From Oxyruncus cristatus (taxonomy: Eukaryota; Chordata; Aves; Passeriformes; Cotingidae), in contig VXAY01002605.1 of the NCBI GenBank assembly GCA_013399855.1, positions 530,478-594,477 on the forward strand: a stretch of DNA of 64,000 nt, given 5' to 3'. How positions within the stretch are numbered: position 1 is the stretch's first letter; every line of letters begins with the position of its first letter. Below are positions 48,198-58,893 of the stretch, one piece after another. The translations under genes were made by a program, and so were the position numbers. The notes below the pieces were generated by a model. That model saw only the letters and a program-made list of their open reading frames with translations, had not been told where the DNA came from and did no database searches.

Positions 48198-48993
48198 CCA
48201 TGGAAAAGTAACAACCCACATGTTGAATTATTTTTCTTTTGGGTTTTTGTTTTTCACCACCAATCTGATGAAAAGCATTTTTCATTGAAGAAGACATGTG
48301 GGTTTTCTTGGAAAAAAAATGACAAATTCGACTTGGAAGACTGTATTTTTTAACATGATGCTATCTTGTGATCATCGTAATATCTGATTACAAGGCTTAA
48401 GTAATCCAACTATCATGGCCTACATCTCCAATAATACAAATGAACACACAAAGTATTTTGTCTTTCATAAATATTCCTGCAAATAGTACTCAATCATTCA
48501 AATGAGGGTGCAATGTGAGCAGAAAAAGGCAGATTTTTGGCTGCTATCAATCAGCACAACTCCAGTGAATTCTATGGAACTACACACGTTTAGATAAGAT
48601 TAAAATCTACCCTCATGATTGAATCATATATGAACACAGGCAAATCAAAATACGTGCTTTTTTAATTCAGTTACCCTGAAGAGAAAAAGTATTTCCTCTC
48701 TTTGATCATGTTAAGTAAATGTGGTCCAACAGAACAGAGTTATGACATTTTTCAGCAGAAAGTTTCACTGATTTAATAGCTCTGAAGTCAGAGCTGAAAC
48801 TCTCAATGACTTTGCAACTCCAAAGTGGACATTTTTAGCCTTTCAGAATAGCTGTGGAGATGCCACATCAATATGCCCTTGTTACCCATGCAGAATGCAA
48901 CCAAAAGAGAAGAAAATAAAATAAACAGAGCACAGACTGAAACAAAGGGCGAGTTAAACACTCAGTCTTCAGTTCTTGGTGTTACTGGGCTTG
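48198..48993. other. unique non-coding DNA
   Basis: No gene recognised. 48535-48620 contains CAGCACAACTCCAGTGAATT and CTATGGAACTACACACG, a weak match to the palindromic family. Confidence 0.5.
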
Positions 48994-49176
48994 TCAGGAA
49001 ATGAAACCATTGCTGTAGGAATTTGAACGGGTGACTGTGCAGGGAAGGGCGTCAAGGTTTGGGGTGGCTTCCTCTGCCTTGGCACTGGGAAGCCAGAGCA
49101 ACCTTGTATCGCTGACCCGGCTACGGATGTTGGGTAAGTGTCTGGTAATGGATGGAAACATTAGAGAAAATAGCAT
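48994..49176 (-). other. Unidentified minus-strand open frame, possible exon
   Basis: A 60-codon frame lies in a locally GC- and CpG-richer patch (TATCGCTGACCCGGCTACGG on plus). Its last 42 residues are low in bias and end in a Ser-rich tail (TRSNSYSNGFIS then stop). AG acceptors lie upstream (ATCCGTAG near 49128). It could be a last coding exon, but there is no nearby minus-strand poly(A) signal. On the plus strand a GGGTAAGTG donor word lies at about 49130, so a plus-strand exon is equally possible. I do not recognise the protein. Confidence 0.2.
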
Positions 49177-50644
49177 TTCCTAATGAACAACTCGAGAAAA
49201 TACCATAAGAACATTGCTTCTTTGGGTGATCCATAGCTGTATTTTGTAGAAAAATGTCCAAGTGAAGGAAAACTACTTCCTTATATTCAATTTTTTTAAG
49301 TTCTTGCAATCAAGCACAAGATTGGGAAGCTTCTGGGAAGGTTATTGTTATATGTCAACCACAGAAAAATTCACATATGCACACACATACAGCTCTAACC
49401 AAAACATACTTAATGCCATAAAAAGATGAAAAAAAATATATCCTTATCTAGGATAAAATTATTCCCATAAATCTATGGAAACTAAGTCACATCATAGAGA
49501 AAATGACTGGAGGAAATATGAGATACATTTATGCGGTATCACACACACCTGCTGAGCAGCGGCCCAGATACACAAGCTCACTTATTTTAATCATTTCCTT
49601 GGCCCCAGTCCCACAGTGGGACTGAGCAGGACAGACAGCTGCCAGCAGGTGAATGAGAGCTACACAACCCAGCATGACACAGCCACCACGATTCCCTCCT
49701 GCTCAAGCAGACAAAGCTCCTTCCTATTAGTTGCCTCAGCAGGTTCCCTTACAAAATCTAGCCACATCCTAACTTCTGGAGCTGCAACGAGCCTCCATCA
49801 TTTTCCACTCTGTTCTCAGTGTTGGCTTTGCAGGACCCTTTTATCCAGGAGCTTGGAGCACATCTGGAATCCCAAGTGGGTCGATGGTACACAGTGTGCA
49901 ACCTGGGGCTGTGGGTGCTGCAGAAGGCAAAGCCAACCACCTCACACAGGCTGCCAGGTTACTATTTGACACCCTTGAGCCTTCCAGGATGCTCAGAATA
50001 ACTTCCATTCTGGACTTCTTTCTTTTATTTTGAATTCATCCTGGGCTCGTTCATCACTGAGAGGCATGAAAGGGGAAGAAGAGAAACACCAGCTTTTCCT
50101 TTTCCTCTCTTTTCATGCACCCTATTTCCGTTCTCTCCCTCAGGAAGGCCAGGAGCTAGTCCTCCTTCCCCTCCACCCCATCACGTTCATGTAGCACATC
50201 CAAAAGTTGGGAGATGATGTTTTCCCCACCTGTCTAACACAGGAGCTTCACAGAGCTGCCCAACAGCCACCCACTGTCCAAGCAGCCAAATTCGCACAGC
50301 TTGATCAAGTCCCTCTCGTATACTGAAATAAAATGAAGAGGGTACTTTGGGATGTAATATGGAATAAGAAAACTCTGTATTTATTAACACAAACCCACAT
50401 ATCCCATCTTTAGAAATTGGCTGTTTCTTTAGTGGTGGTGTCCCACTAACCCTTCTCCTTGTTTCTGTGGAGCAGCAGCAAATACATATGCAGAAAACAA
50501 TAATAGAAAAGCACTTCTTGGACATCACAGATCCCTATGCAAGGATCAACAGCAAGAAACTAATTTAGCATTAGGTCATATATGGCTAGAGAGAGGGTTA
50601 GTTTTGAAAGCAGAAAAAAGGCAATCTTGGACAGGACCCATTAG
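49177..50644. other. unique non-coding DNA
   Basis: No recognised gene. A near-perfect palindrome CAGTCCCAC-A-GTGGGACTG lies at 49606-49624. 49600-49980 is GC-richer, with several overlapping frames and no clear identity. Confidence 0.5.
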
Positions 50645-50812
50645 TATAGATGGTTCAAATCCTTGTACTGCTACAGTTGACCAAAACACGCTTCAGGAAA
50701 GTAATTTAATCGCCCCCCATCTCAGTCACCCTGCTGTTACATGAAGATAACAAACCCTACTATATCTGATCTTGATGGAGACTTATAAATGCTGCTATAA
50801 TAAAATCCAGAC
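50645..50812 (+). repeat. MIR-like SINE relic
   Basis: The order of blocks fits MIR: TGGTTCAAATCCTTGTACTG (for GGTTCGAATCCCGGCTCTGC), CAGGAAAGTAATTTAATCGC (for GGCAAGTTACTTAACCTC), CATCTCAGTCACCCTGC, then GATAACAAACCCTACTATAT and GAGACTTATAAATGCTG. It is strongly diverged, as expected for an element older than 100 million years. Confidence 0.55.
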
Positions 50813-52837
50813 AGTCCTTTGTGAGTGTCTTGACTCATGTCCATATAGTAACCTATTTTCCCCTATGAGAAGTCTTGGCATTCTGGCAGACCTTGCCTTC
50901 AAAACACAAACTTAGAAAGTTCATCTAGATACTGAACTTCCAAACTGCAACAGCTATTGCTTATTTAAAAGGGCTCTTATAGCACCTTCCTGGGAAAAGG
51001 ATGTATATTCCCAAACAAGCTCCACTGAAAATCCCCATGGTTAGCAGCAATATGGAATTCTGTTACATGAAGGTTTACTAGCTATAAAAATTTGACAGAA
51101 TAAACGCAGACATCTCTATAATCAGAAACTTTTTTTTCTTCCCTGCTTGCTCTGGTATTCTGTGAAAAATCAATTACAAAATAGAAGTCTTGGTGATGAT
51201 TTTGACTGATCAGCTGGAGAAATTTAGATAAATTTGGCTTTTCGTGGACTGCAGCTGTTGTTCTTTTTCAGTGCCTTAAAGCGATTAATCATTCCAATGT
51301 GTTGGCTTAGGAGTTTTCCTCTACCTCCTATCATTAATCCTAACAGTATGAATCCAATTGCAAACGTTTGTTTCTTTTGTAGCATCCCACTTTTCTCCCC
51401 TTTGGTGGCTGCAGTGGTAGGGAGTTCTGGTGGAATCAGCTGCCATCTCTCTGCAGCCTTCACATGCTTTCTGCAACAAATGGAAGATTTTTCCCAATCT
51501 CTGCCAAAAGGTTTCTGGGATGAACAGAGTAAAGGCAGGGCATCCAACTCAAGGCAAACACATTGGCTACGTGTTATGAATGACCCACAACATAAGGGAA
51601 AGAGAGCAAATCCAAACCTGGCAACAATAGTCATCCCCTCTCCCATCTCCCAAAAAAATCAGCAAAAACCAAAGCGAATCAACAGTAACATTTTAGGGTT
51701 CAATTAGAAAAAAAGTAGGCTGAGAGTCAAGAACTAATGAACAAAATAGAATTTTAATGGACTTGTTCATAATTGAGGGGCTTAAGGAGGAAAAACACCT
51801 GGTTAAATGACACTGCCTGGTTTAAATTCAGCAATAATTCATAATTAAAAATTATATCTAATGACCATCTAGACAAAGCTATGAAGAATAAAGGCAAAAC
51901 CCACCTCCTCCAAAAGAGTTCCTGTTACTATTTGATTTCCTGTTATGCGATTCATTACGTGGGTCACTATGGGTCATTGCTTGGTTTCATATCCATTTTA
52001 GAACTTCAGTTATCATTCCCATTACAGCATTTATCTTGCTCTGGAGGAAAAGGGTTTTATTTTCTTTTCTGTGTAACTTAATAGTTACAACCGGTTGCTT
52101 ACAAAACTTTCACAGATTTGTTGTGTGATCACAAACCAAGTATTTGTGGCTTTTCTAAAAAACTAGTCTAATATCCCCCAACCTGTAATCCCCATATATT
52201 ATCTAGATTTTTTATCTTTTCCAAGCAAAACTTTGGTCTAGATTGAGCACAGGAATAACTTGAAGACTGGGTATGTTTAGCCTCCAAGTCCCTTCCAAAT
52301 TTCCCCATGAGACAGAGAGAAAGCCTTAAATGATTTTTCAAGTTTTCAAATTCGAGTAAAGATTTGGGCTTGAAAAGAATTTCATGTAGATTTCAAAAAA
52401 GTTTAATAACTTTTTTGACTCACTATCTTAAGTTAATGAACTCCCACACTGATTCCCAAGAAGCATGGATTTCACTCTTGGACCAGTGCTGCCAATTAGC
52501 ATCAGCTACTTTATTCTCCAAATAATAATTAAAAAAAAGAAATTAAAAAATAAAAAAATCTGTGAGTAACAGAATTATTGAAATCTAGTTTTCTCTGGGT
52601 TTGTTTCTCATGGTCAGGTTCCCTCGTGTTTAGAAATACGTCTGCTCTGATAAAAGTTTCTTCTAGTTTGGGACATTATTAAAGGCTCTTTCATGTAGAC
52701 CCTCTGGGATTTCAGACAGGCACAGTCTTTTCCCAAATGGAGATACTAAGAAGGTCTCTCTCCTCCACCTGGCTGCCTTTTTTTGACAAAGCATGTTAGA
52801 ATAATGCACCTTTGAGACCTCCGTCTGCCACATTTAA
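50813..52837. other. non-coding DNA with opposing frames
   Basis: 51224-51707 holds long open frames on both strands: 140 codons minus and 157 codons plus (the plus one without an ATG start). The minus frame has a hydrophobic stretch (TFAIGFILLGLMIGG) and ends in a Lys/Arg-rich tail. Neither has a family match that I recognise. 52520-52560 is an A-rich low-complexity tract. Confidence 0.45.
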
Positions 52838-53344
52838 TTGAAATTGCCCACTAGGTTTTCAACAGGAGGACAGAAAGAGATACATGTTCTGAGACAGCTA
52901 GTCTTGGATCTTCAGGTAAGGACCAAGCTGTGCTCAGAGGCTGGCACTTTTCAGAAAGGCTTTCCTAAAGGAAAACTGAGTAAGACAAACTGCTCTTGGA
53001 TCAGAGACCATGGCTGCACCCACTGCACTCAACTAATACTGAGCCGGGCCCTGGGGAGAGCACGGATCCCATGCAAACAGCCCTCCAAAGTAAACTCTGC
53101 TTGCTCAGTTCTCCACCAGCTGAAATACTTCACTCCCACCACAAAGAACTGCAGCAAGTGCACCACACAAAGGTTCACAGCCCAGCTCACAGATGGCAAG
53201 CTATTGCTCTCTACTTGTGTTCAAAAGCCAGCCTTCCCTTTGAAAACAAAGGCTGCAGCTTCCCAGAGAGAAATTGAAATCCATCAGTGGGACTGTTGCC
53301 TGGCCAAGGACGGCAGGCTTGATCCATGTCCCATAGGTGAGTGA
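52838..53344 (+). other. Unidentified 168-codon open frame
   Basis: One of the longest frames outside repeats, but it does not begin with ATG. It is Cys- and Lys-rich without a repeated or recognised domain, and it overlaps another open frame (52996-53277). Two good donor words occur: CAG/GTAAGG at about 52914, and CCATAG/GTGAGT at about 53336, just before its stop. The block could be an exon of a non-coding transcript, or chance. No protein function is claimed. Confidence 0.15.
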
Positions 53345-55074
53345 TCCCACATCAGCTCCTTTCCAGCATTCCTGTTTGCAAGGCACACGAGGACGAAATA
53401 TGAAAACAAACCCTTGAAGCTGCTTTCTACAATGTCCCCACTGCAGCTGCAGGGAGTGGCTTTCCAGCTCTGTGTTGTTCTAAAAGCACTTCAAAAGGAA
53501 GCCAAAAGCAACTATATGCACTTTCGTTCATTTAAAATGTTCTCAGTGGCATTATCAATCATCAGTTGAGGAGGTGTACAGACTGTCAGTCAGACTGTGC
53601 CTTCTAAGTCCAAGTACACACACCACTTAGTGCAGGATGTCTTTCTTCCATGTGCTCTTATCCTAGATTCCATACGCTATTTTTCCTTGTCATTAGCATG
53701 AACTATTTCTAACCCATGTTATTTAAAAATCTATATCTCCAGGTTGGGGCTAAGTTAGATGATTTTTAATTGTACAAAGGAAAGGACTGATCACTGCATG
53801 CCAGAATTCAGCAGTAGAGAAAAGCTTTAGCAGTAGAACTAACATGTCATTTACACATTGTTTGAGACCTTTTTTATGTCACCACTTATATAAGGGCCAT
53901 AACATACATAAATATGAAGAGAATAACAATCAGTCCCATGAAGTTCTTCCAGACAGATTCTTAACTGATGAATGGTGTCACTGGGACATTCTGGGGATAG
54001 GGATTTCTCCAAGTCCTGGTGTTAGCGTATTTCTCCTCAGAATACAGAAAATCCAGCTATCAAACAACAGGAGACTTTTGTAGTAATAGAGAATATGCTC
54101 AGTTTTAAGCTTGAACTTACTTTTTGGTTTCAGAATTCATGCAAACTATTAAGAATAAAATGCTGAGGGTGGCAATAGATGGAGTCTCAGCCTCCATCAG
54201 CAGTGGAGCCAATACTAACCAAGGATCTTCACAACATTGCCAAAACAAACCACTCCATGGCCAGAGAAGAAAGTGGTCAACCATATTTGATATGTTTGAT
54301 AACCTCCCCAAACAACACCACAAAAACGCACTGCTAAGGTATTTTTATTCTCAGATGCAGGGTAACTGAAATACACAACCTCTGTTCAGCAGCAACCAGG
54401 GAGTATACATTCAAAGGACTGTCTAAAACCAGAAAGCTTCAGGAAGTTGGGATGTTTTCTTCAATAGAGTCATTCCTGGTATTACCAACAGCCTGAGTTT
54501 ATTCCCCACATTTTTTATATTCAGGAAAAAAAGTGCGATAGGCTGAGAGAAGTGCTATGAAGAAGAAAACTAAACAAACCTAACATCCAAGGAATAGTTG
54601 TTCTTCATTTGACTGTTCACATTCACTTCCCAATAAGGATAGCCAGTACTCTGTGCTGTTTGCTGTAAACTTGAACTACTTATTTTCTGTTTAAACTAGT
54701 TCTGCCATCCAGTCAGGGTGCAGAGTAAGTGCTGCATGAGCTAGACAACCAAATCCAAACACAGGTCACTAAAAGCTACTCATCAGAGTAGATATTTTGA
54801 ATACAACTCAATCTTATTCTTAAATCACTGGAAAAGTATTTGTAAATAAGGAATACACTTGAAATTGTCAGGATCAGCTAAGAAAATAAGAAGAGATCAT
54901 TAAAGCAAATAATTTACTAGGAAAAAATAAATTGATTTAGCAGCTCTGATACTGACAAAAATAACCTTTGCCAGTTCTCAGGTGGGTTTGAGTTTTAAGC
55001 CCTAAATAAAGACTGGTTCAAGTTTAGCAGCTAGGAAAGAGAAGCACAAAACCTGAAAACTGATAATCATTCTT
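53345..55074. other. unique non-coding DNA
   Basis: No recognisable gene or interspersed repeat. Confidence 0.55.
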
Positions 55075-55205
55075 TGCTTCCGACTTGCTCTTTATTTCTG
55101 GGAAAGTCACTAGACCTGTGCACACATAGCCTACTCCACAGTAGATCTAGCAATGATTATCCACCTGGCATAGGGACAGGGTTGATATTTATCTCATTGG
55201 TGTAT
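55075..55205 (+). repeat. MIR-like SINE relic, weak
   Basis: GACTTGCTCTTTATTTCTGG followed by GAAAGTCACTAGACCTGTGC matches the MIR order ACTTGCTGTGTGACCTTGGG, AAGTCACTTAACCTCTGTGC. TGATTATCCACCTGGCATAG follows, in place of the ATAATACCTACCTCATAGGG block. Confidence 0.4.
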
Positions 55206-57157
55206 AGAGATTGCTCTGGGGAGAACTTGATGTTGACATGAATGAAAACCACTGCTGTTTACTGTATTCAAAAAAACCCCTTCAGTTGCTAAATTACTGA
55301 ATGCAGTAAATAGTTCAATGTGGCTTTAGATGTCTCTGGCAACAACTTAGTGCAGTTTGATTCTTATCATCAACCTGTCTTCATCATTCAGGATCTCCTT
55401 CTGTAAACAAAGACGGGGAGGAGTACACAAAAACTATTAGCAACAGAGTTTACTGCATTCTTGGTCATGAATTTGCTGCCTGAAAAATACACTTTGTCTA
55501 TTCCCAAAACCTCTTAGGGTTAGTACATTGTTTGTTCCCCAAGGAATAGATGTGAATGAACCTCAGCCAAAACAATGCTTATGAAATGTTCATTTGAGCA
55601 TCCTCCATTCAAGACCTGTGAAGTGTCTTGCACACTATAGTCATGTAGGCAGACTATATGTAGAACCTGAATGAATTTCGGGGTTTGTGTTTAATTTTAA
55701 TTTCTGACAGAACAGCAAAGAAATTCGGGTAGTAAATCTCTTATTTACATGAGGAAATAGCTATTTTTTGTAAGAACAGTTAACCTTTGCCTACCAAATA
55801 CAAAAAAAAAATATCCAAAAACAGTGAAGAGGAAAGGCACAACACTGAGAACAGCTCTAACATTCCTCTAGAGATGGACTAAGCACATAGGACTTCAGTA
55901 ATTCCACTTGGAAACATGGATGTAAAGTACACAGTTACATATGTTATGTTTCTGAGGACTCTCAAAGATCCTAATAGACGCAAAATAGATTCTTTCCTTC
56001 TTTTTTTTTTTTAGCTTTAGAAACAACCAACCACTCTACTCTATTCCTGCTGTAACCCATCATGTCTCCCTTTCTCTCATTCACTGTCACTTTACAAAAG
56101 CACATATAATACACAGGTATGGCTGTGGGTTACAAAGGCTTCTAAACCAACAGAATAATTTAAAATTCTCCTTTCCACCAACGCTCATTTTTAGCAGGAT
56201 GAGATCAAGCAGAAGTAGATGGGCCACAACTTAGCAACTCCCAATGTTAAATGTGGATACTTTAGAAGCCTACACCCAAAGTGAAAAAAAAAATAATCCA
56301 GGGAAAAGAAAACATAGAGGACCTTGCAAGACCTCAGAAGTAAACAGCATGGGGGTGAGGATTTACAGATGCTCTAACACAGAGTAAGTTGGCACTGCAA
56401 AGCCATGCCCTGTTATCAGCATAGTCTGCCTTGATTTAAAAGCAGGCAATGATCACGTTGCCAGAGGAGAAAAAGCCCTTTTTCATGGGAAAAGCAATTG
56501 TTGATGCTGGCAGTTGACTGAGGCTTACAGCCAAGGGTTTAAAATGGCAGCATTCTTTTGCCTTAAGTGGATTCTTGGACCCCTACTCTGTTGCAAAAGA
56601 GGGAATTCCATGTGGAATATGTGCTCTCCAGCCTAAAAATGGAGCTCTCCTCCCTCCTCCATTGCAGAAGGTACCACAGACTCTTGCTTAGCTGCTTCAG
56701 CAGCTGGGCTACAGCATGAGTCCCTATCAGAATTTGATCACCTGAAATGAAAGTGTTAACATGTACTTGGAAGCAAGGCTGGTATTTTGTTATCTTTTAG
56801 CAAAGTGAATTCTTAGTTATGAACCAAAAGGCCTTACAGGGAAGGAAAAGGCCACTTGGCCTAATAAACCTTCCCCCTTTGGGCTTAGCTGAACACCACC
56901 TCCTTCAATCCCCCCACCTCTCTCTGTAGAAATAAAATATGTCTCCTTTTCTCCTGAACTCATTTATAAAAGCTTGATTTAAGGACCTTACTTGGCTACA
57001 TGTTCCATATGTCTGTTACTCTAGGAGCATGCAGGCAGCGAGCCAAACGCAGAGCTCATGCGATGGGCACAATCCTCCCTGCTTGCTGTAGGAGTTGTAC
57101 CCCCTTGGCCTGGGTTTAATTTGCTCCAGCTTGCCCATGGTTACAGAAGGGGGCTGG
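55206..57157. other. unique non-coding DNA
   Basis: No recognised gene. There are short A or T runs at about 55803 and 56004, and no interspersed repeat that I can name. Confidence 0.55.
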
Positions 57158-57340
57158 GGATGAGGAAAGCTGAGTTGCATTCCCAACTCTGCCAGAGGCT
57201 TGCCGTGAGACCTGAGGGAAAACAATCTCTTGGCTTTGTTCTGCCTCAGTTTACACAGGCTCTAAGCTACTCATCCCCTCCAAGGGAGCTCTGTGAAGCT
57301 GAATTAATAATGGCAACTACTGAGCCCTTCAGAAGACAGG
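57158..57340 (+). repeat. MIR-like SINE relic, best copy
   Basis: The best MIR candidate. It has CATTCCCAACTCTGCCAGAG, GCTTGCCGTGAGACCTGAGG and TTCTGCCTCAGTTTAC in the right order and spacing for the MIR core. These are followed by GAGCTCTGTGAAGCTGAATT and GAGCCCTTCAGAAGAC, matching the GTTGTGAGGATTAAATGAG and AAGCGCTTAGAAC part near the 3' end. The 123-codon frame at 57058-57429 runs through it and is therefore unlikely to be a gene. Confidence 0.65.
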
Positions 57341-58861
57341 CAAGAAATACCAAGCATACTGTAAGCAAGGGGGCAGTATCAAAACCACGACAGCTACATG
57401 AAAACCCCTGCCTTGCAGAGACTTGTTAGGATAGGGGCAGGGGGTGGTATTTAAAATCAGAACAAGCTCTGGACCAAATTCTGCAGACTCTAACTTTACA
57501 AGTACAAACTCTTCCAATGAAATCGAAGAGAATATTACCATGAATAAGAATATGCATGAAGGTGTTTGCAGGGGCAGGCTCTGCATGACTGATCCTGGCT
57601 ACCCAGAAGAGCAATTACAGAAATGATGTTGGTAGGATGGGATCCTGAGGAAAAATACTGGTTGGTCCTCTGATTATTGCAGAAAGTGGAGCAGCTTAAA
57701 CCTTTACTGTTAGAAATTTTAGAATCAGATCCTTTCCCCCAGCTTATCAATACAGATGATGTTCTCTTATAAAGGATTTCATGTAGAAAAGTGAGACTGT
57801 TTTGACACTGCATTAAAATACCAGAGCCAGCTCCTTTTCTTCACTAAGAATATGAGACACCTCAGACTTGGTTGCCTTTCTGTGAAGAGGCCATCAAGAG
57901 AGGAACAACTGTGCCAAGCTACTCCCCTCCTGGTGACCCCACTGTTAGACAATCCTGTGGCCACCTTTAACAGAGCCACCAATGATACATGCCCTTGCCT
58001 TGAAACACATAACATCACCACTGTGGCTAAATATCACCACCATGGACACGGGGTCAGGCCCCACCTCTTACAACTTCACAGATGGCTGAGAACACAAAAA
58101 AGAAATTAAGAGTTTTACCCAGCTACAAGTTCGCTTTGCCCCTCCACGTAAGAGAAGGAATGTTTGCCCAGATCCAGCACTGCTATGTTTTGCATACAGT
58201 GCCCTGCTTCCCCTTGCAAGGGGACCACATCCATCATTCCTGCTTGCTTTGGCAGCACCCTGCCCCAGGTGCTGGGATTTCTCTTGTCTGCCTTCTGGCA
58301 CTGGCAAGCAGCAAAGCGGTGTTCGGAGAACACCACCCCGCTCGCTGTCACGTTCATTCACTGTGTGGGGAAGTCAAGCCCATTGTGAATGGACTAAAAA
58401 TCATCTCAGCTGTCAGCAGGAGGATTTACACAACTTGCTTCTCTCCCTCGAAGAGTGATTGCAGGGTGAAAACACGCTGTTCAGCCAGTAGCAGCGTTAG
58501 CTGTTTTCAAACAGAGCAAAAGGGGGGGAGTTTAAAGAAAAAAGTCTATAAAGAATTTCTTTTAGGTGAAGCCAAATAGATATTTACTGTAAACCCAATA
58601 GACCAGCTTTCCCATCATTTTTTTTCCTTGCACCACCCCACCCTCACTCCCCCGACCAGAACTCCCTCCCCACAGGTGGCAGATATTAGACCCTGAACAC
58701 CTCCAGCAGCTGCAGCAGCCCATCACCGGCGGTCTCAGACTGCCCTCTACAGTCTACTCAACCAACCAGCTCTGCAGCTAAAGACCTGCCAAATCTGTCA
58801 GAACTTGTGACATATTAAAGACACCAGAGTGTCACATATCAGGCAGATAAGCCAGTAATAG
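57341..58861. other. non-coding DNA, locally GC-richer
   Basis: 57850-58500 is GC-richer and has several long overlapping frames on both strands, the longest 165 codons at 58082-58579 from an ATG. Frames in all registers are open at once, which argues against selection on any one. No domain is recognised. Confidence 0.4.
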
Positions 58862-58893
58862 TGAGCCATCCGCTCAGGGAAACGGATGGCTCA
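58862..58893. repeat. Perfect 11-bp inverted repeat
   Basis: TGAGCCATCCG, a 10-base loop (CTCAGGGAAA), then its exact reverse complement CGGATGGCTCA. The stem includes a CpG. It is shorter than microRNA precursors, which need stems of about 25 bp or more. Confidence 0.9.

Noticed and set aside
48132..48353. Phe-rich 73-codon frame
   Set aside because: It is produced by the polypyrimidine tract.
57058..57429. 123-codon frame
   Set aside because: It runs straight through a MIR-like SINE relic and an overlapping minus frame.
58082..58579. 165-codon frame starting at an ATG
   Set aside because: Other registers and the opposite strand are also open across the same GC-richer block, and no domain is visible. 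A composition effect is more likely.
58862..58893. microRNA precursor
   Set aside because: The 11-bp stem is too short, and the flanks do not extend the pairing.
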